64,000 nucleotides of DNA, taken from NCBI RefSeq assembly GCF_000400465.1, contig NW_008806285.1, positions 275,017-339,016 of the forward strand, in the 5' to 3' direction. A model generated the notes under the pieces. That model was given only the letters and a program-made list of their open reading frames with translations. It was not told where the DNA came from and made no database searches. The translations under genes and the position numbers were made by a program. The stretch comes from Wallemia ichthyophaga EXF-994. Its lineage: Eukaryota; Basidiomycota; Wallemiomycetes; Wallemiales; Wallemiaceae. Below, piece by piece: positions 42,841-53,897 of the stretch; within the stretch, counting starts at the first letter, position 1; each line of letters starts with the position of its first letter.

Positions 42841-43826
42841 TTAGAATCCATATACTTTGCTAGCGTTGCCGCGATTTGCTTTACCCTGTGAAATCTTCTC
42901 TTCTAGTTCCGTTCGTTTGTTAACAGCTTCAGATATGAGCGAACTGAGTTGACCACGGGCTCTAGCTCCTCTGCCTTGCGGTCCACTGACTTCGACGTGT
43001 TCCTGCGGCTTCTCAGCTCCCATTTGGGTTGGTCTCATCTGTTTCTGTATGTCCTTAGCATTCACATCCACTATATCCTTTCCTGATAATCCTTGCTTGC
43101 GCTTGCGTTCCTCCTCTTCCTCGGCCTCTACGTCAATACCCGCGTCTATCTGCCACTGACGTACTTTGGACTGATAGAAAGCAGGTTCATAAGATTCCCA
43201 TTCACCGCTTGGTTTCCGATAATAACCTGGATATGGATCGTAGGGTGTAGGATCAGGTGGGACGTAATCTGGTAATTCGGGTGCAACGCTCATCTTGATC
43301 GCGCTTTGTGCTTGTGTTCTTAGCGTTGACGGCTTCTTGAATGTGCTTGTGGATGCTGAGAAGTACTTGAGCTTAATTCGAGCACAATTGTACACTCACC
43401 ACCTAACGAGAAGATATCAACGGGTGCTGAATGTTTGGAATTCCTGCTTGTGCTCGTACTCGATAGATCGGCATCCTTATCTTGTGTTGCTTCTTTATTG
43501 TGAAACTGTTGCTGCTTCTGCTGCTGGACTTGCGCTTTCTTTGGTGCGGGTAGCATACCCAGCAGGCCACTCAGACTATTTCCATTCGAAGTGGAAGTAC
43601 TGGGCTGTGGCCTTTTGCTAGATTCACCAACTAGAGCAGCCACATCATCGTCTTCGCTCTGCTTGCTTCTCTTGGCACTATCGGACTTAATCTGGACGGG
43701 TGCTCTCTTTTGCCCAGTTGAAGGCTTTGGCAGAGAGCCAAAAAGACCGCCATTATTCCTTTGCTTCGGCTGCTCGACTTTCACGTCCTCCTCGTCACTG
43801 CTGCTGCCGTAGTCTCCAACTAGCAT
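42841..43826 (-). CDS. PRCC-family (MAD2B-interacting/splicing-associated) protein
   Basis: About 310 residues. The start MLVGDYGSSSDEED is a common opening of PRCC-like proteins. A low-complexity middle has GLFGSLPKPS, and SLSGLLGMLPAPKKA. A 44-nt intron (donor GTGAGT, acceptor TTCTCAG) joins DIFSLG to ASTSTFKKPSTL. The C-terminal PRCC domain follows: APELPDYVPPDPTPYDPYPGYYRKPSGEW, AFYQSKVRQWQIDAG, IVDVNAKDIQKQMRP, RGARARGQLSSLISEAVN, ending ASKVYGF. In other organisms the family associates with spliceosome components and MAD2B. The start codon lies 26 bp from that of ALG13. Confidence 0.85.
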
Positions 43827-43852
43827 GGTTGTATCGATTCAACGACTGCTAA

Positions 43853-44437
43853 ATGGCAAAAACAGCTCTGATTACTGTAGGATCTACGAAGTTCGATGGA
43901 TTGATAAGCCAGGCTGTAGAAATTTCTCAAGCGCTGTCTAAGCAGGGCTATCACAGTCTCGTCATACAGCACGGCAAGTCCAAACTACCGGAAGGGCTGC
44001 CCGGGAGCGTGAAAGAGACATTCGAATATTCTGATAGCTTGAGCAATTACATTGATAACGCTGATATCATCATATCCCATGCAGGTGCGCGCGTAAGCTG
44101 ATAGCATCAATACTATCTGATTACTCAAAGGTACGGGGACGATAATTGAAGTTCTTAGGAGCAAGAAAACGCTTATAGCTGTGCACAACGACAAATTGGC
44201 AGATAATCACCAGCGAGAACTGGCGCGTAGACTGTGCAGGCTGGGATACTGCATCCACAGCAGCGCTGAGTGAGTTTGTGTGTTTTATCAGCAGATAGAG
44301 TTTTAACAATCCTCAGAAATCTCATCGACACTATAAGCTCAATAAATCTGCTTGAATACACACCTACCAGATTTCCAGAATTTGCAGCTGACAGAGTCAG
44401 GCATTTCTTCGACAGCGAGGCGGGATTCCCTGTGTGA
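43853..44437 (+). CDS. ALG13: UDP-GlcNAc transferase subunit ALG13
   Basis: Catalytic subunit of the enzyme adding the second GlcNAc to dolichol-PP-GlcNAc, recruited to the ER by Alg14. Three exons. The first encodes [46 protein letters not shown]. After an intron (donor GTGCGC, acceptor CAAAG) [31 protein letters not shown] follows with [11 protein letters not shown] last exon (donor GTGAGT, acceptor CCTCAG) gives [14 protein letters not shown] and ends at 44437. The GT28 C-terminal fold motifs (SHAGTGTI, HNDxLADNHQ) are intact. Length about 165 residues fits the family. Confidence 0.93.
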
Positions 44438-44553
44438 TATATCTGGTACCCTATATAAACCCATTTCACTCTCATTGCCTTCAGCCGTCATTCCGGCCAT
44501 TTCGTTGCTTGTACAATCCTTGATCCTGACGTCGACGTCGGTGCGCTGTAAAT

Positions 44554-46181
44554 ATGCAGGTCGTAGATGCGAAGCAGACGGCTTTAAGCAACACAAACGC
44601 CCTCGAGTACACGAGCAAAGAGAAAGCCTTGGAAAGTCTGCTCAGTGCCCCAGTCATCTTCCAAGAAGCCAGCAATCCAGCGAGTAAGGGATTGGGTATA
44701 CCGAATGGCTATAAAGCAGTCAACGAGGAACTTAAGGTAAAACTTCATAACTCTTTTGCGATTTACTCACACATCTCATCTCATAGGCTACACCAAAAGA
44801 AGAACAGCCGTACTCTCCATCCAAAGCCAGTCCTGCCGCATCTGAATCTGCATCTGCATCCAATTCCGCCACGACGAGTGCTGCTGCATCTCCGGCTACT
44901 AAGCCTTCTGCCAAAGATCTCTACCCATGGCCAATCGCACCAGCTTTTCCCAAAGGCATCAACAATGTCGGCAAAGGGTTGAGGAACGTTGGAAACACGT
45001 GTTTCTTGAACAGCACGATGCAGTGCTTACTACACACACCCTCCCTGATGAACTTCCTCCAATCACAGCATGCCAAAGGTAGACCCGACAAGAAGTTCTG
45101 TATGATCGAAGCACTCAAAGCCTGTGCAAAGAGCTCTTTCTCGGGCTCAGGTGGAAGTTATGCTCCAGCACCTGTGGTGAGAAATCTCAAGGCCATCGCC
45201 AAACATATGACAGTCGGTCGACAGGAAGATGCCCAGGAGTTTCTTCGTTATGCCGCAGATGCACTGCAAGCTTCTTATCTCTCAAATTTCCCTAAATCAG
45301 CCAAAGGAAAGCAAGCCGAGACTAACCCAATACATAAAATCTTCGGCGGGAAACTTAGATCGAGAGTTCTGTGTCAGAATTCGAAACACGCTTCGGATAC
45401 ATTTGACACCTTTATGGATTTGAGTGTCAATGTTAAAGGTTGCAGCAACATACAAGAATCTTTCAAATCTTTCACTGCCCTTGACAGACTCGAAGGTGCT
45501 AACAAATACAAATGCGAAAGTTGCAAGAAGCCAGTACCGGCTACAAAGCAATTCACGGTACATGAAGCACCGCAGTGTCTGACGGTGCACCTGAAGAGAT
45601 TCTCACCATTGGGTCAGAAGCTAAACGGTAGTCTTGCTTTCGATGAGAACCTCGACATACAGAAATACATGAGCAAAGGGCAACCATCACCCAAGTACAA
45701 GCTCTACGGTGTCGTGTCCCATTATGGAGGTAGTGCGAGGTCCGGACACTACATCGCGCACGTCAGGGCACCTAATGGAAGATGGTACGAGATGAATGAC
45801 GATATGGTATCGCCCTCGAAACCCCCATTCGGATCTAAGAATGCCTACGTGCTCTTTTACGAGAAAGAAAGAAGTAGCACATTGAAAGATGCTGTCCAAA
45901 GCGCAACATCAGCCACTCCATCAAGTGAAAAGATATTAGGCAAGCGTAAGGTGAATGAAGATGGCTCAGAATCACCTCAGAAGACACCGCTGAAGACGCC
46001 AGTACGCAACAAAATGCAAACCAAGGCACAAACGCCGGTAAGTGCGCCAGCACACAAACCCAGATTAGTATCATTCGATATGCCCTCATCAAACAAAGCA
46101 AAGAAGAGGAGAATGTCTATGCCATTTAACAAACGGGATACACCCTCAGATGATCTTGGATCTCCTGTTGTACGCCGTTGA
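44554..46181 (+). CDS. ubiquitin-specific protease, USP36/USP42/Ubp-type
   Basis: Deubiquitinase of about 525 residues. Start ATG 44554 (MQVVDAKQTALSNTNALEY). One intron (donor GTAAAA, acceptor CTCATAG) after NEELK. Catalytic domain: Cys box GLRNVGNTCFLNSTMQCLL; QEDAQEFLRYAADAL; zinc-ribbon-like YKCESCKKPV; QCLTVHLKRFSPLG; His box HYGGSARSGHYIAHVR and WYEMNDDMV; end of domain NAYVLFYEKE. All catalytic residues are present. A basic disordered tail (KTPLKTPVRNKMQTKAQTP; NKAKKRRMSMPF) suggests nucleolar or nuclear location, as in USP36. The family relation is by motif spacing, not a search. Confidence 0.88.
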
Positions 46182-46222
46182 TTGTATTTTTTTATTTGAT
46201 AGATTATGGGTATTCAACTTGT

Positions 46223-47689
46223 TTAAACTACATGCTTTTCTATTCTAGATGTGTGGCTCGAAGTTGAGGGTGAGTGCTGATCGTTGTCGAACAAGACGTC
46301 CTCCTCCGCAGGGTGTTCTTGAGGACTATCAGAGGTAGATATCCGTGCAGCTTGGTTCGGTTGCTTGTTTGGTGTTTGTGATCGCGAGTGAACAGCAGAG
46401 CTAGCGTGAGATATTGAGCTTGATCTGGATTCAGACTGGGGGAGAAGGTTGTTCAGATGAGCATGGCCATGTCCGTCGGTTGGGCTGCCGAGTTGAGATG
46501 GAAGATCATCCAATGCATACTCGGAATCAGCCGCTGCAGACCAGATACGTCTGTGTCCATTAACAGCACTCCTAGCGCCTGAAAATGGAAGTATCTTTTC
46601 CTTACCGATGTCTGCATTGGTAGGCAGACCGCCCGGATCTCTAAGATGCTCAGGAAGCAAGACGTAGAAGCAAGCAGTTGCTAAACAGGCACCTGCAACT
46701 GCATCGACCAAGTAGTGATGACTGAGGTACATTGTCGCCCAGTACAGCCAACCTACATACGCCCAGTAGAATGCCTTGAATCTAGGGAAGAAGTGCGACA
46801 AGAAAAGCGCCTCTATAGTCGCTGAACCAGCATGCAGAGATGGGAATGCACCAAATACAAGTGGCGATGCACCAAATGCGGAAGAATATGAATGCGAGTG
46901 CATCAGTTCATCGATTCTAGCCAATCCAGCTGGGCTACCAGGAATGGAATAATCAGCTGGAAGCAATCCGTAAAGGAGTTCATACCCTGAGTATTTCATC
47001 AGCAACGGTGCATCGTATCTCAAACTATACCCACAAGGAGGTGCGCAAGGGAAACTGACCTGCACAATAACACCAATGATGTTCATTACACCAAATACGA
47101 AGCCCCAGAACTGCAAGGCGGAGTATGGCTTATGTCCATTTCTGTCAGCGCCGCCTTTGGCAGGTGCGTAGACCCACGCAACGGCGGCAATAACGAAGGG
47201 AACGACGTAGTGAACCAGTCCGTAAGGAAACCACGCGCATATATCCAGTATCCAATGTCTGTGCGTTGTAACCAGATTGCTGATGTTGGCGCCATACCAC
47301 ACTGATTCTAACGTCGGCAGAATAGTAACATTGATTGTAGGTCTTACGGGCGTTGGTATGAAGCGTGCACAGAAAAACGTCATTAACCAACACAATATTG
47401 GCGTACCAGGAAGAAAGAACTGAGAAGTCACCGGAGTGATGATCAACCCGAAGTAAACGACAGGTATCAGCCATTTCACGAGAGGGATAGGAATTGACAT
47501 CATTATAAAGCTCGGGAGCGCAATAAGGAAGTAAATTAACCACTGTATATCAAATTTACGCCATTTGTGTGTTTTGAGCTTCTCTACCGTTACTTTGGGT
47601 GACAAACCATAATCAAGTGATAAAAAGGCTGACTTTATGTCGCGTATTAAATTAGAGACGGGCTTTGGTGCTCTCAGCCCGATACGCAT
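46223..47689 (-). CDS. AUR1: inositol phosphorylceramide synthase catalytic subunit AUR1
   Basis: Golgi enzyme transferring phosphoinositol to ceramide, essential in fungi and target of aureobasidin A. An intronless 488-residue frame with 6-8 membrane helices. Family motifs include WYGANISNLVTTHRHWILDI, FPCAPPCGYSL, and the PAP2-type active site split between GAFPSLHAGSATIEALFLSH and YLSHHYLVDAVAGACLA. The C-terminal 110 residues are hydrophilic and Ser-rich, longer than the yeast tail. Start ATG 47689 (MRIGLRAPKPVSNLI). The start lies 36 bp after the stop of the upstream same-strand gene. The stop is 41 bp from the convergent deubiquitinase. Confidence 0.93.
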   Translation of the reverse strand: MRIGLRAPKPVSNLIRDIKSAFLSLDYGLSPKVTVEKLKTHKWRKFDIQWLIYFLIALPSFIMMSIPIPLVKWLIPVVYFGLIITPVTSQFFLPGTPILCWLMTFFCARFIPTPVRPTINVTILPTLESVWYGANISNLVTTHRHWILDICAWFPYGLVHYVVPFVIAAVAWVYAPAKGGADRNGHKPYSALQFWGFVFGVMNIIGVIVQVSFPCAPPCGYSLRYDAPLLMKYSGYELLYGLLPADYSIPGSPAGLARIDELMHSHSYSSAFGASPLVFGAFPSLHAGSATIEALFLSHFFPRFKAFYWAYVGWLYWATMYLSHHYLVDAVAGACLATACFYVLLPEHLRDPGGLPTNADIGKEKILPFSGARSAVNGHRRIWSAAADSEYALDDLPSQLGSPTDGHGHAHLNNLLPQSESRSSSISHASSAVHSRSQTPNKQPNQAARISTSDSPQEHPAEEDVLFDNDQHSPSTSSHTSRIEKHVV

Positions 47690-47725
47690 CGTCCTCGTTG
47701 TGGTGGTCGAGTCGTAAGAGTGGAT

Positions 47726-48677
47726 TCATTTTCTTTGAAATGCTATCGTACAAATTGTGCTGCCTTTACTTCCGCCAAAGGAGAATGAAGGATGTTCTAC
47801 GCTGGAATGATACGTAAACCCTGGGAGAGTGTATCGTCAGCTTTGTGCACGGGCTCGGGAAGTCTACTCACTGTCTTGGTTGAGGAAAGTTGATTTTATC
47901 TCTTCCTCCGTGAAGTTACACGATGTAATCAGAAGCTTACCGCCTTTTCGCACCAAGTCCGCGGCGTGCTTGGCATATAAAAGGCGGTTTGAGCCAGTCG
48001 ATAGACAGATAGCGTCTGCATGATTAGATATGCGACTTTTGAACTTGGAATACCTACCAAATGTCCCTTTGTCCATCACGATGTCCCATTCACCTAGCCG
48101 ATTGATCTGCTGTTGATCGAGTACATCTAACACGTCAAACGAGACTGCTTCACAGTCCTTGCCTCTGCTCTTGGCTATGTTGTAAGAAAGCTTAATAGAA
48201 GCAGGACTGTAGTCAACGCCCTTCAAATACTGGCCATCATAGCCGTTGCTAACCAATTCGAACAATAGATGACCGTTGCCGGTTCCCATACTACGAGCAG
48301 GGTTATTTCGTGATGCAGGAGATACCAAAAAGCTTACTCTAGCACACTCGGGCCACTCTCTTCAGGCGTTGCATTATCTAAAGCCCAATCAACCATCTTC
48401 TCGACGCTATCTTCACCGAACCTGGAGACTTGTGAGATGTCTTTCACTAGACATATCACTATTCTAACCATATTTCTCCCTCTTCACCTATCTCTTCAAA
48501 ATTATTGACTTCCCGTCTGAAAGCCCGGTGAGCTCATACGACTGACGCACGCAGACGCAACCTACTCATATACATCATCCCAGCTATGCAAATTGAGTTT
48601 TAAGCGCTGATCAAATATCCCACTCACTGCTCCTTCGTTCCTAGCCTGGACGAAGGTAGATCTTCCACCTGGGCCAT
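47726..48677 (-). CDS. EFM4: EEF1A lysine methyltransferase (Efm4/METTL10 type)
   Basis: SAM-dependent methyltransferase of about 235 residues, spread over at least six short exons. MAQVEDLPSSRLGTKEH is spliced (donor GTGAGT, acceptor TGCATAG) to WDDVYE. An intron (donor GTAGGT, acceptor TTTCAG) leads to REVNNFEEIGEEGEIW, then another to FGEDSVEKMVDWALDN. VLD then joins MGTGNGHLLFELVSNGY, the SAM-binding motif I. Downstream are GVDYSPASIKLSYNIAK, WDIVMDKGTF/DAICLS, GGKLLITSCNFTEEEI and a terminal HPSFSFGGSKGS, matching the family (WFGED.. and FSFGG). Known targets of Efm4 and METTL10 are lysines on elongation factor 1A. Confidence 0.9.
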
Positions 48678-48745
48678 GATCGTTTATTATCAAAGGCTTG
48701 TACAGAGTAAGAGCAACTATACATTGGTTTATACATAAAAGCACA

Positions 48746-51083
48746 TCAATCGATTTTATTTTTGGTTGCACGAAGTAGTGCGACATCCTGGAGTAGTGTT
48801 AGAGCAACAGTACGTAACCTACAAACTCACGTAATTCTGGTCCATCTTGTAGTTGGTATACATCTGTACTATTGTGAATTTCGAAGATAAGCATGAAATC
48901 TTCACTCACCCAAGGCACATCATTCTCACCATATTTTTCAACTGGCCTTTTATACGTGAGATACTCATCAGCCAATGCGTTACAGACCTTGTCGTCTCCG
49001 TACAATGGTAGGAACACGCCAAGCTCCCAATTAGTTATACTGAGACTGCCTGTCTTGGTGAATCTTCCCCATGCAGATGGTGTAAAGTTATGCGAGCCAA
49101 CATAAACCCATCCGCCAGCCACATCCTTTTCAGTGACGCGTTCTGTTGTGTCAACTTCGGATTCCGTAGCGCTCGAATCAGTGTCTTCATCGGATGTGAA
49201 TGTCACTTTTTCCTTGCCGTCCTTTGCCTTCTTCAATTTCCCAGCCATCTTGTTTTTAGTAACGGAATGTGTACGCTTTAGAATACCACAAATTGTCTTA
49301 GCATGCATGAAGATATTTCCACGCTTGCTCGGGTTTCTGTGCATTACGTCGCGTGGAAAGTCTGCATTAAGCCACTTTTTGGCACTAATTGTGTCGTTAG
49401 CTTTGGTCGGTGTAATATCACCTCTTACTCCATGAACATGTTGCCTCCCATATCTGGTCCTCCCAAGTTCTCCTGGGCCATCTTTTTGGTAGGGAAAAGA
49501 ATCTTGATAGGAGGCCATTTCTTGCTGTCCTCTTTCTTTTTGCTTTTAAGTGCAAGTGCATCGTCTTGTAATCCTGGTATGAGATTAAAACGACCCGAGG
49601 CTGAGTTGTAGAACTGTCTGATATTAGATTGCGCGACTGCTTACAGCATAACCTACCTCCCTTCCCCAATGAGCTTTGTATGCACCAAGCGAGCTACCTT
49701 GGCACTCTAAGTCAACGAACCATTCATGCTTTGCAGAGTCACCGCGCGCATCAATGAGGTCACCGTTAGCATCAACACCACATCCAGCCCCTCTAATCAG
49801 ATCCGCGAGACGCGCATGTCCGACGCGCTTGATGTTGTCTACGCCTTTGTGCTCCCCGTTTATGCTAGCAACAAGGCGTGCTTTGGATCTTGAGAAGTCC
49901 CACTGACTTATCGCATTAACATTGGGCAATGGAATGTCATCCATTTCAGCAGCCACGCCCGACAGAGTGCTTTGTAGCTGTGAGTATTGACTTAGAAGCA
50001 GAATGCTCCTGCTCACTCATTCAATTTCAGCTTGTAGAGGAACCAACTCCAATCTGTTTCGAATGCCGATGCTTGCTTGCTGCTTGATCCATCTAAAGTA
50101 TTTCCTTTTGGTGGAAAGTCTTGTATAAATAAAGTCTACTACGCGTTAATGAGGGCCATTTGGATTTGTTCAATACCCTACATTTTCATTTAACTTCCAG
50201 TCCATTTCAATGAAGTTTGCAGTTGTCACCAAGACTCTCATCCATCCATCAGTTGTAAATATCTAAATTTAGTGAGATTCGTGTAACACTCTTGCTATGA
50301 CATAACTTACGATAGCGAACTACTTTAACTTAGAGAGGGTTTAAAGTCAAGTTAGGAAGTCTTACCTTCGCATGGTAAGTACCGCGTGCATCTACGTTGT
50401 GCATATACCAATTCCTTCAGATGTCGTCAGATCGAGATAACGGATACCGATCACTTACCTGTTGTTGACAGTTGAAGCGAGTTTGCTCTGCCTTAACATT
50501 AGTTCTAGAAATTATTTTCATAGTAAGGCGTACTGGTTGCGCGCAAATGACTTTTGCGTCGCCAAATAGCGGTATCATTAGCTCATCTTGGCGGACATAG
50601 CTGGACATGATGACCAATTTGAGTCTATTGGGCTAGAATTAAGATGCGTCAATAGATACCACAGCACGAATCGCAGCGTACCTGTCCGAAACACTTGTTG
50701 ATTGACCAAGAATTCTCATTTCTTTCGGTCAGGTAGTTGACAGTTTGCTTTACAACACCGTCGGGATACTTGTCTGCACCGCCAGTATTAGCTTGGGGCT
50801 GTTGCTGAGTAGAATGGTCGCGCTTGACGTGCTTGGCTTGTCGTTCCAGACGTTCAGCCTCAAGCTTCTTCCTCTCCTTTAAGAAATCGAATGGAGCGTT
50901 CTTGGAAGTTAACGTCGATTCTTTTGCCGAATTTGTCGCGTCATCTCCATTAACCATCTCTGGAACCGCAGATGGCTTTATTTGCTTCGGCGGGATGATT
51001 TCATCTGACTCATCTTGTGTACTGCCACGGTTTTCGTCTTCGCTATCTGAAATATTGATAACTTGTGCGCTTCTCTTGGACAT
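48746..51083 (-). CDS. TDP1: tyrosyl-DNA phosphodiesterase 1
   Basis: Repairs topoisomerase I-DNA adducts in the nucleus. Start ATG 51083 (MSKRSAQVINISDSEDENRG). The first half is disordered and basic, then NENSWSINKCFGQ, NRLKLVIMSSYVRQDELMIPLF. The first HKD-type motif spans several short exons (YHAK then VLVTTANFIEMDWKLNENV). Further on are DFIQDFPPK, FLYKLKLNE and LVASINGEHKG. The second HKD is GNIFMHAKTICGILK ... WVYVGSHNFTPSAWG, interrupted by an acidic linker (about 45 residues). A final set of small exons ends ...DVPWMYTNYKMDQNY, DVALLRATKNKID. Both catalytic His-Lys pairs are visible. Exon boundaries in the middle (about 50,030-50,640) are approximate. Confidence 0.87.
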
Positions 51084-51143
51084 GGTCGCTACACAGATGA
51101 CCGTGTACTCTTAAGAGATAACGACCAACATCTCGTAGATAGT

Positions 51144-52732
51144 ATGCGGTGGGCATTCAGGGCGAGCAGCCGCCTACTTCAAAGCAGAAACGTGTACAAG
51201 GAAATGCTGGATAGGGGGTTTGTGAAGGATGTTACGAGGTGAGTTTGCGCGCCAGATTGCTGGATGAGTGTCTGACGGGATTAGCGATCTTCTGGGCAGG
51301 CATCTCGAGAGCAGCAGAACAATTTATAGCGGCCTGGATCCTACCGCTGAGTCACTGCATGTCGGACATCTACTGCCTCTGCTCGCCTGCTTGCATCTTC
51401 ATCTAGCAGGACATAGAGTGATTCCACTCGTATGTGCAGTTCACTGCTATTTGCTTCTCGAGCTAATCACGCGTAGATCGGCGGTGCGACTGGCTCAATA
51501 GGAGATCCGTCAGGAAGATCAACAGAACGTTCACTGATTAAGGCAGAGACTCTCGATAAGAACATAGCAACCTTAACAAAACAATTGGGCGTTTTCTACG
51601 AGCGAGGTAGAGAATACGCGCGACATCACGCCCTTTATGACTCTACAATCGGGGAAATAAGTGTCTTAGACAATAAGGAATGGTTAGCGAAGCTCTCTTT
51701 ACTAGAGTTCCTGTCGACTACCGGAAAATTAAGCAACATTGGACCTATGCTGGCTAGAGATTCAGTGAAAAATCGCTTGGCCAAAGGTATCTCGTACACC
51801 GAATTCACTTATCAGCTACTCCAAGCTAGAGACTTTGAGCATCTCTTCACCAGCCACGAATGTACAGTGCAGATTGGTGGTAGCGATCAATGGGGGAACA
51901 TAACCGCTGGCGTTGAATTGATCAGGCGCGTCACCTCAGATGAAACTACTCAAGATAAGGCTTTTGGATTAACATTACCGCTTCTTACAACAAGCAGTGG
52001 TGATAAATTTGGTAAAAGCGCTGGAAATGCTATTTGGTTAAACTCCTCCCTCACTTCTGTCTTTGACTTCTATCAATTTTGGCTCAAGACACCTGATGCG
52101 GATGTGGAGAGGTTCCTCAGGCTGCTCACTCTTGCTCCGTTGAGTGATATTGAGCAACTCATGGAGCAGCATAAAGTAGGTTTTGCACTTTTCTTTTCTA
52201 TCACCTAACGCAAGTGAATTAATTAGGTTGTACCTGAACAAAGATCTGCTCAGCGGCGGCTTGCTGAAGAAGTAACCACTTTGATTCACGGGAGTTAGTC
52301 TGTGAACTAATCAACTACTCACTTCTAACCCTAAAAATAGGAAGTGGACTGGAAATTGCACGCATAGCCACGGGTGTTCTGTTCGGAAAAGACTTGTATG
52401 CACTCAAGACACATCAGGTCGTAGCTGCATTCGAAAATGATTCTCGACTAGTAAGGAAATTACGCAGTGATGTAGTAGGCCAGCGTCTGACACGAGTGTC
52501 AACATTTGGTCGGACTGTAAAATCGACATGTGAGTGACTATTAAGAGTATAATGGAACAACTGACACTTAGTAGCACAAGCCAAAACACTCGTTGCTTCA
52601 GGAGGAGTATACGTCAATGGTGAAAGGATGACAGATGTCAACAGAACACTGACGGAGGAAGATATCATAGACAATCACCTGATCTTCATCAGAACTGGCA
52701 AATCATCGCATTTGATTATACACTTAGACTAA
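51144..52732 (+). CDS. MSY1: mitochondrial tyrosyl-tRNA synthetase
   Basis: Class I aminoacyl-tRNA synthetase of bacterial type, about 470 residues. The N-terminus [18 protein letters not shown] fits a mitochondrial presequence. Catalytic core: [19 protein letters not shown] (HIGH-type motif HVGH), [50 protein letters not shown], and [12 protein letters not shown] (KMSKS equivalent). The C-terminus carries an S4 RNA-binding domain ([17 protein letters not shown]). Introns with donors GTGAGT, GTATGT, GTAGGT, GTTAGT and GTGAGT are removed. The gene is divergent from TDP1 with 60 bp between starts. Confidence 0.92.
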
Positions 52733-52782
52733 CATTATCATTATGCATACAAAATAATACAATCAATTTAAGATCATTGTCA

Positions 52783-53856
52783 TTATGGTAGCATCCCACG
52801 CGTGCCCATTTGAAGAGTCTGTAGCAACTTTTTCCACAAACTATCACTCCTAGCTAGTCTTTCTCTGATTGAACGAGCTGCATTAGCATTATCTCGCCGT
52901 CTGTTAGCAAATAAGACTGCCAAGATAAAGATTAACAAAGGTGGTAACACTCTAGGCAGAATTTCTTTCAAAGGGTTTAATAGCATCATGAGCTTTGCTG
53001 TGGTAGTAAGCTGCTTCGGACTGTTTCGAGCCATTGGTTCGATTGGTGGTGTCTTGGCATGCTCAGTCATTTGCGAGCGTATTTCAAGATGCTGAGGTAG
53101 AGTTGCAGAAGTTGTAGGGTTTGCTGCAGGTGACCTTGATGCCACTGTAGCACTATCGGGCTTCCCTCTCGTCTTCAATCTGGCAGGTGTTGCTGTATAC
53201 GATGATCCGTTGGAAGAAGATCTGGATAGACTTGGTGTTGACGGCTCAGTGACTGTAGAGCTTTCTGGTGTGCTTGTGCTTTTCTCCTTGCTCGTTGCTT
53301 CTTGTAAGTCTGCGAGCCGTTGCAGCAATACCTAAATGATGTCAGCTTAATTAGTTCCAGTTTATTTATAACGAACCTCATTTTCTGGTCCACCACTCGA
53401 GGAGGAAAGCAAGAAGTCTCGACTCACTTCCCACTCGCCAAATTCTGGCAGTATGATGAACGCATATACGTCCCTGACTTTGATATAATCCTGATCTGCG
53501 TTGCTAGCACTGTAAAGCCATTCCTCAGCTTCCAGCTTGGCTTTTTCCAATTGATCCAGCCTGATTATAGCGAGCAGAAGCGCCGACTGCGAGCCACCCG
53601 GTAATTGACCGTCTATACGGGAATGAGAAAGACGGATGAGAAAATCGACAAATTGAGAAGTGGTGTATCCAAGCTGAGTGTAATCTGACTTTTTATCATT
53701 ATTCAAGTAGAGCGTAAGCCAACAAGTGAGCTCTAGTGATAGCAGCTTGTTTAATAATCCCGTGCTGTTGGCTCCTGGATAGCAAGCAGCGACGGTGTCC
53801 AAGCATCCAGTGAAATTCTTATTGAGAAGCTGCTTGGATGCTTTGTTGTATGTCAT
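52783..53856 (-). CDS. tail-anchored membrane protein, possibly peroxin-26/15-like
   Basis: About 340 residues; a helical N-terminal half (MTYNKASKQLLNKNFTGCLDTVAA, LLSLELTCWLTLYLN, LLLAIIRLDQLEKAKLEAEEWLY) with a TPR-like feel. It is spliced (donor GTTCGT, acceptor CATTTAG) to a Ser/Thr/Pro-rich linker and a single C-terminal hydrophobic span (VLPPLLIFILAVLFANRRR) followed by a basic tail. Fungal Pex15/Pex26 have this layout (helical AAA-docking domain, linker, tail anchor), but no diagnostic motif was seen, so the name is only a suggestion. The start codon lies 41 bp from that of HIS4. Confidence 0.5.
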
Positions 53857-53897
53857 TCGACTTGTTCTGACTCAACGTCGACGAAGACAACGAAGAG

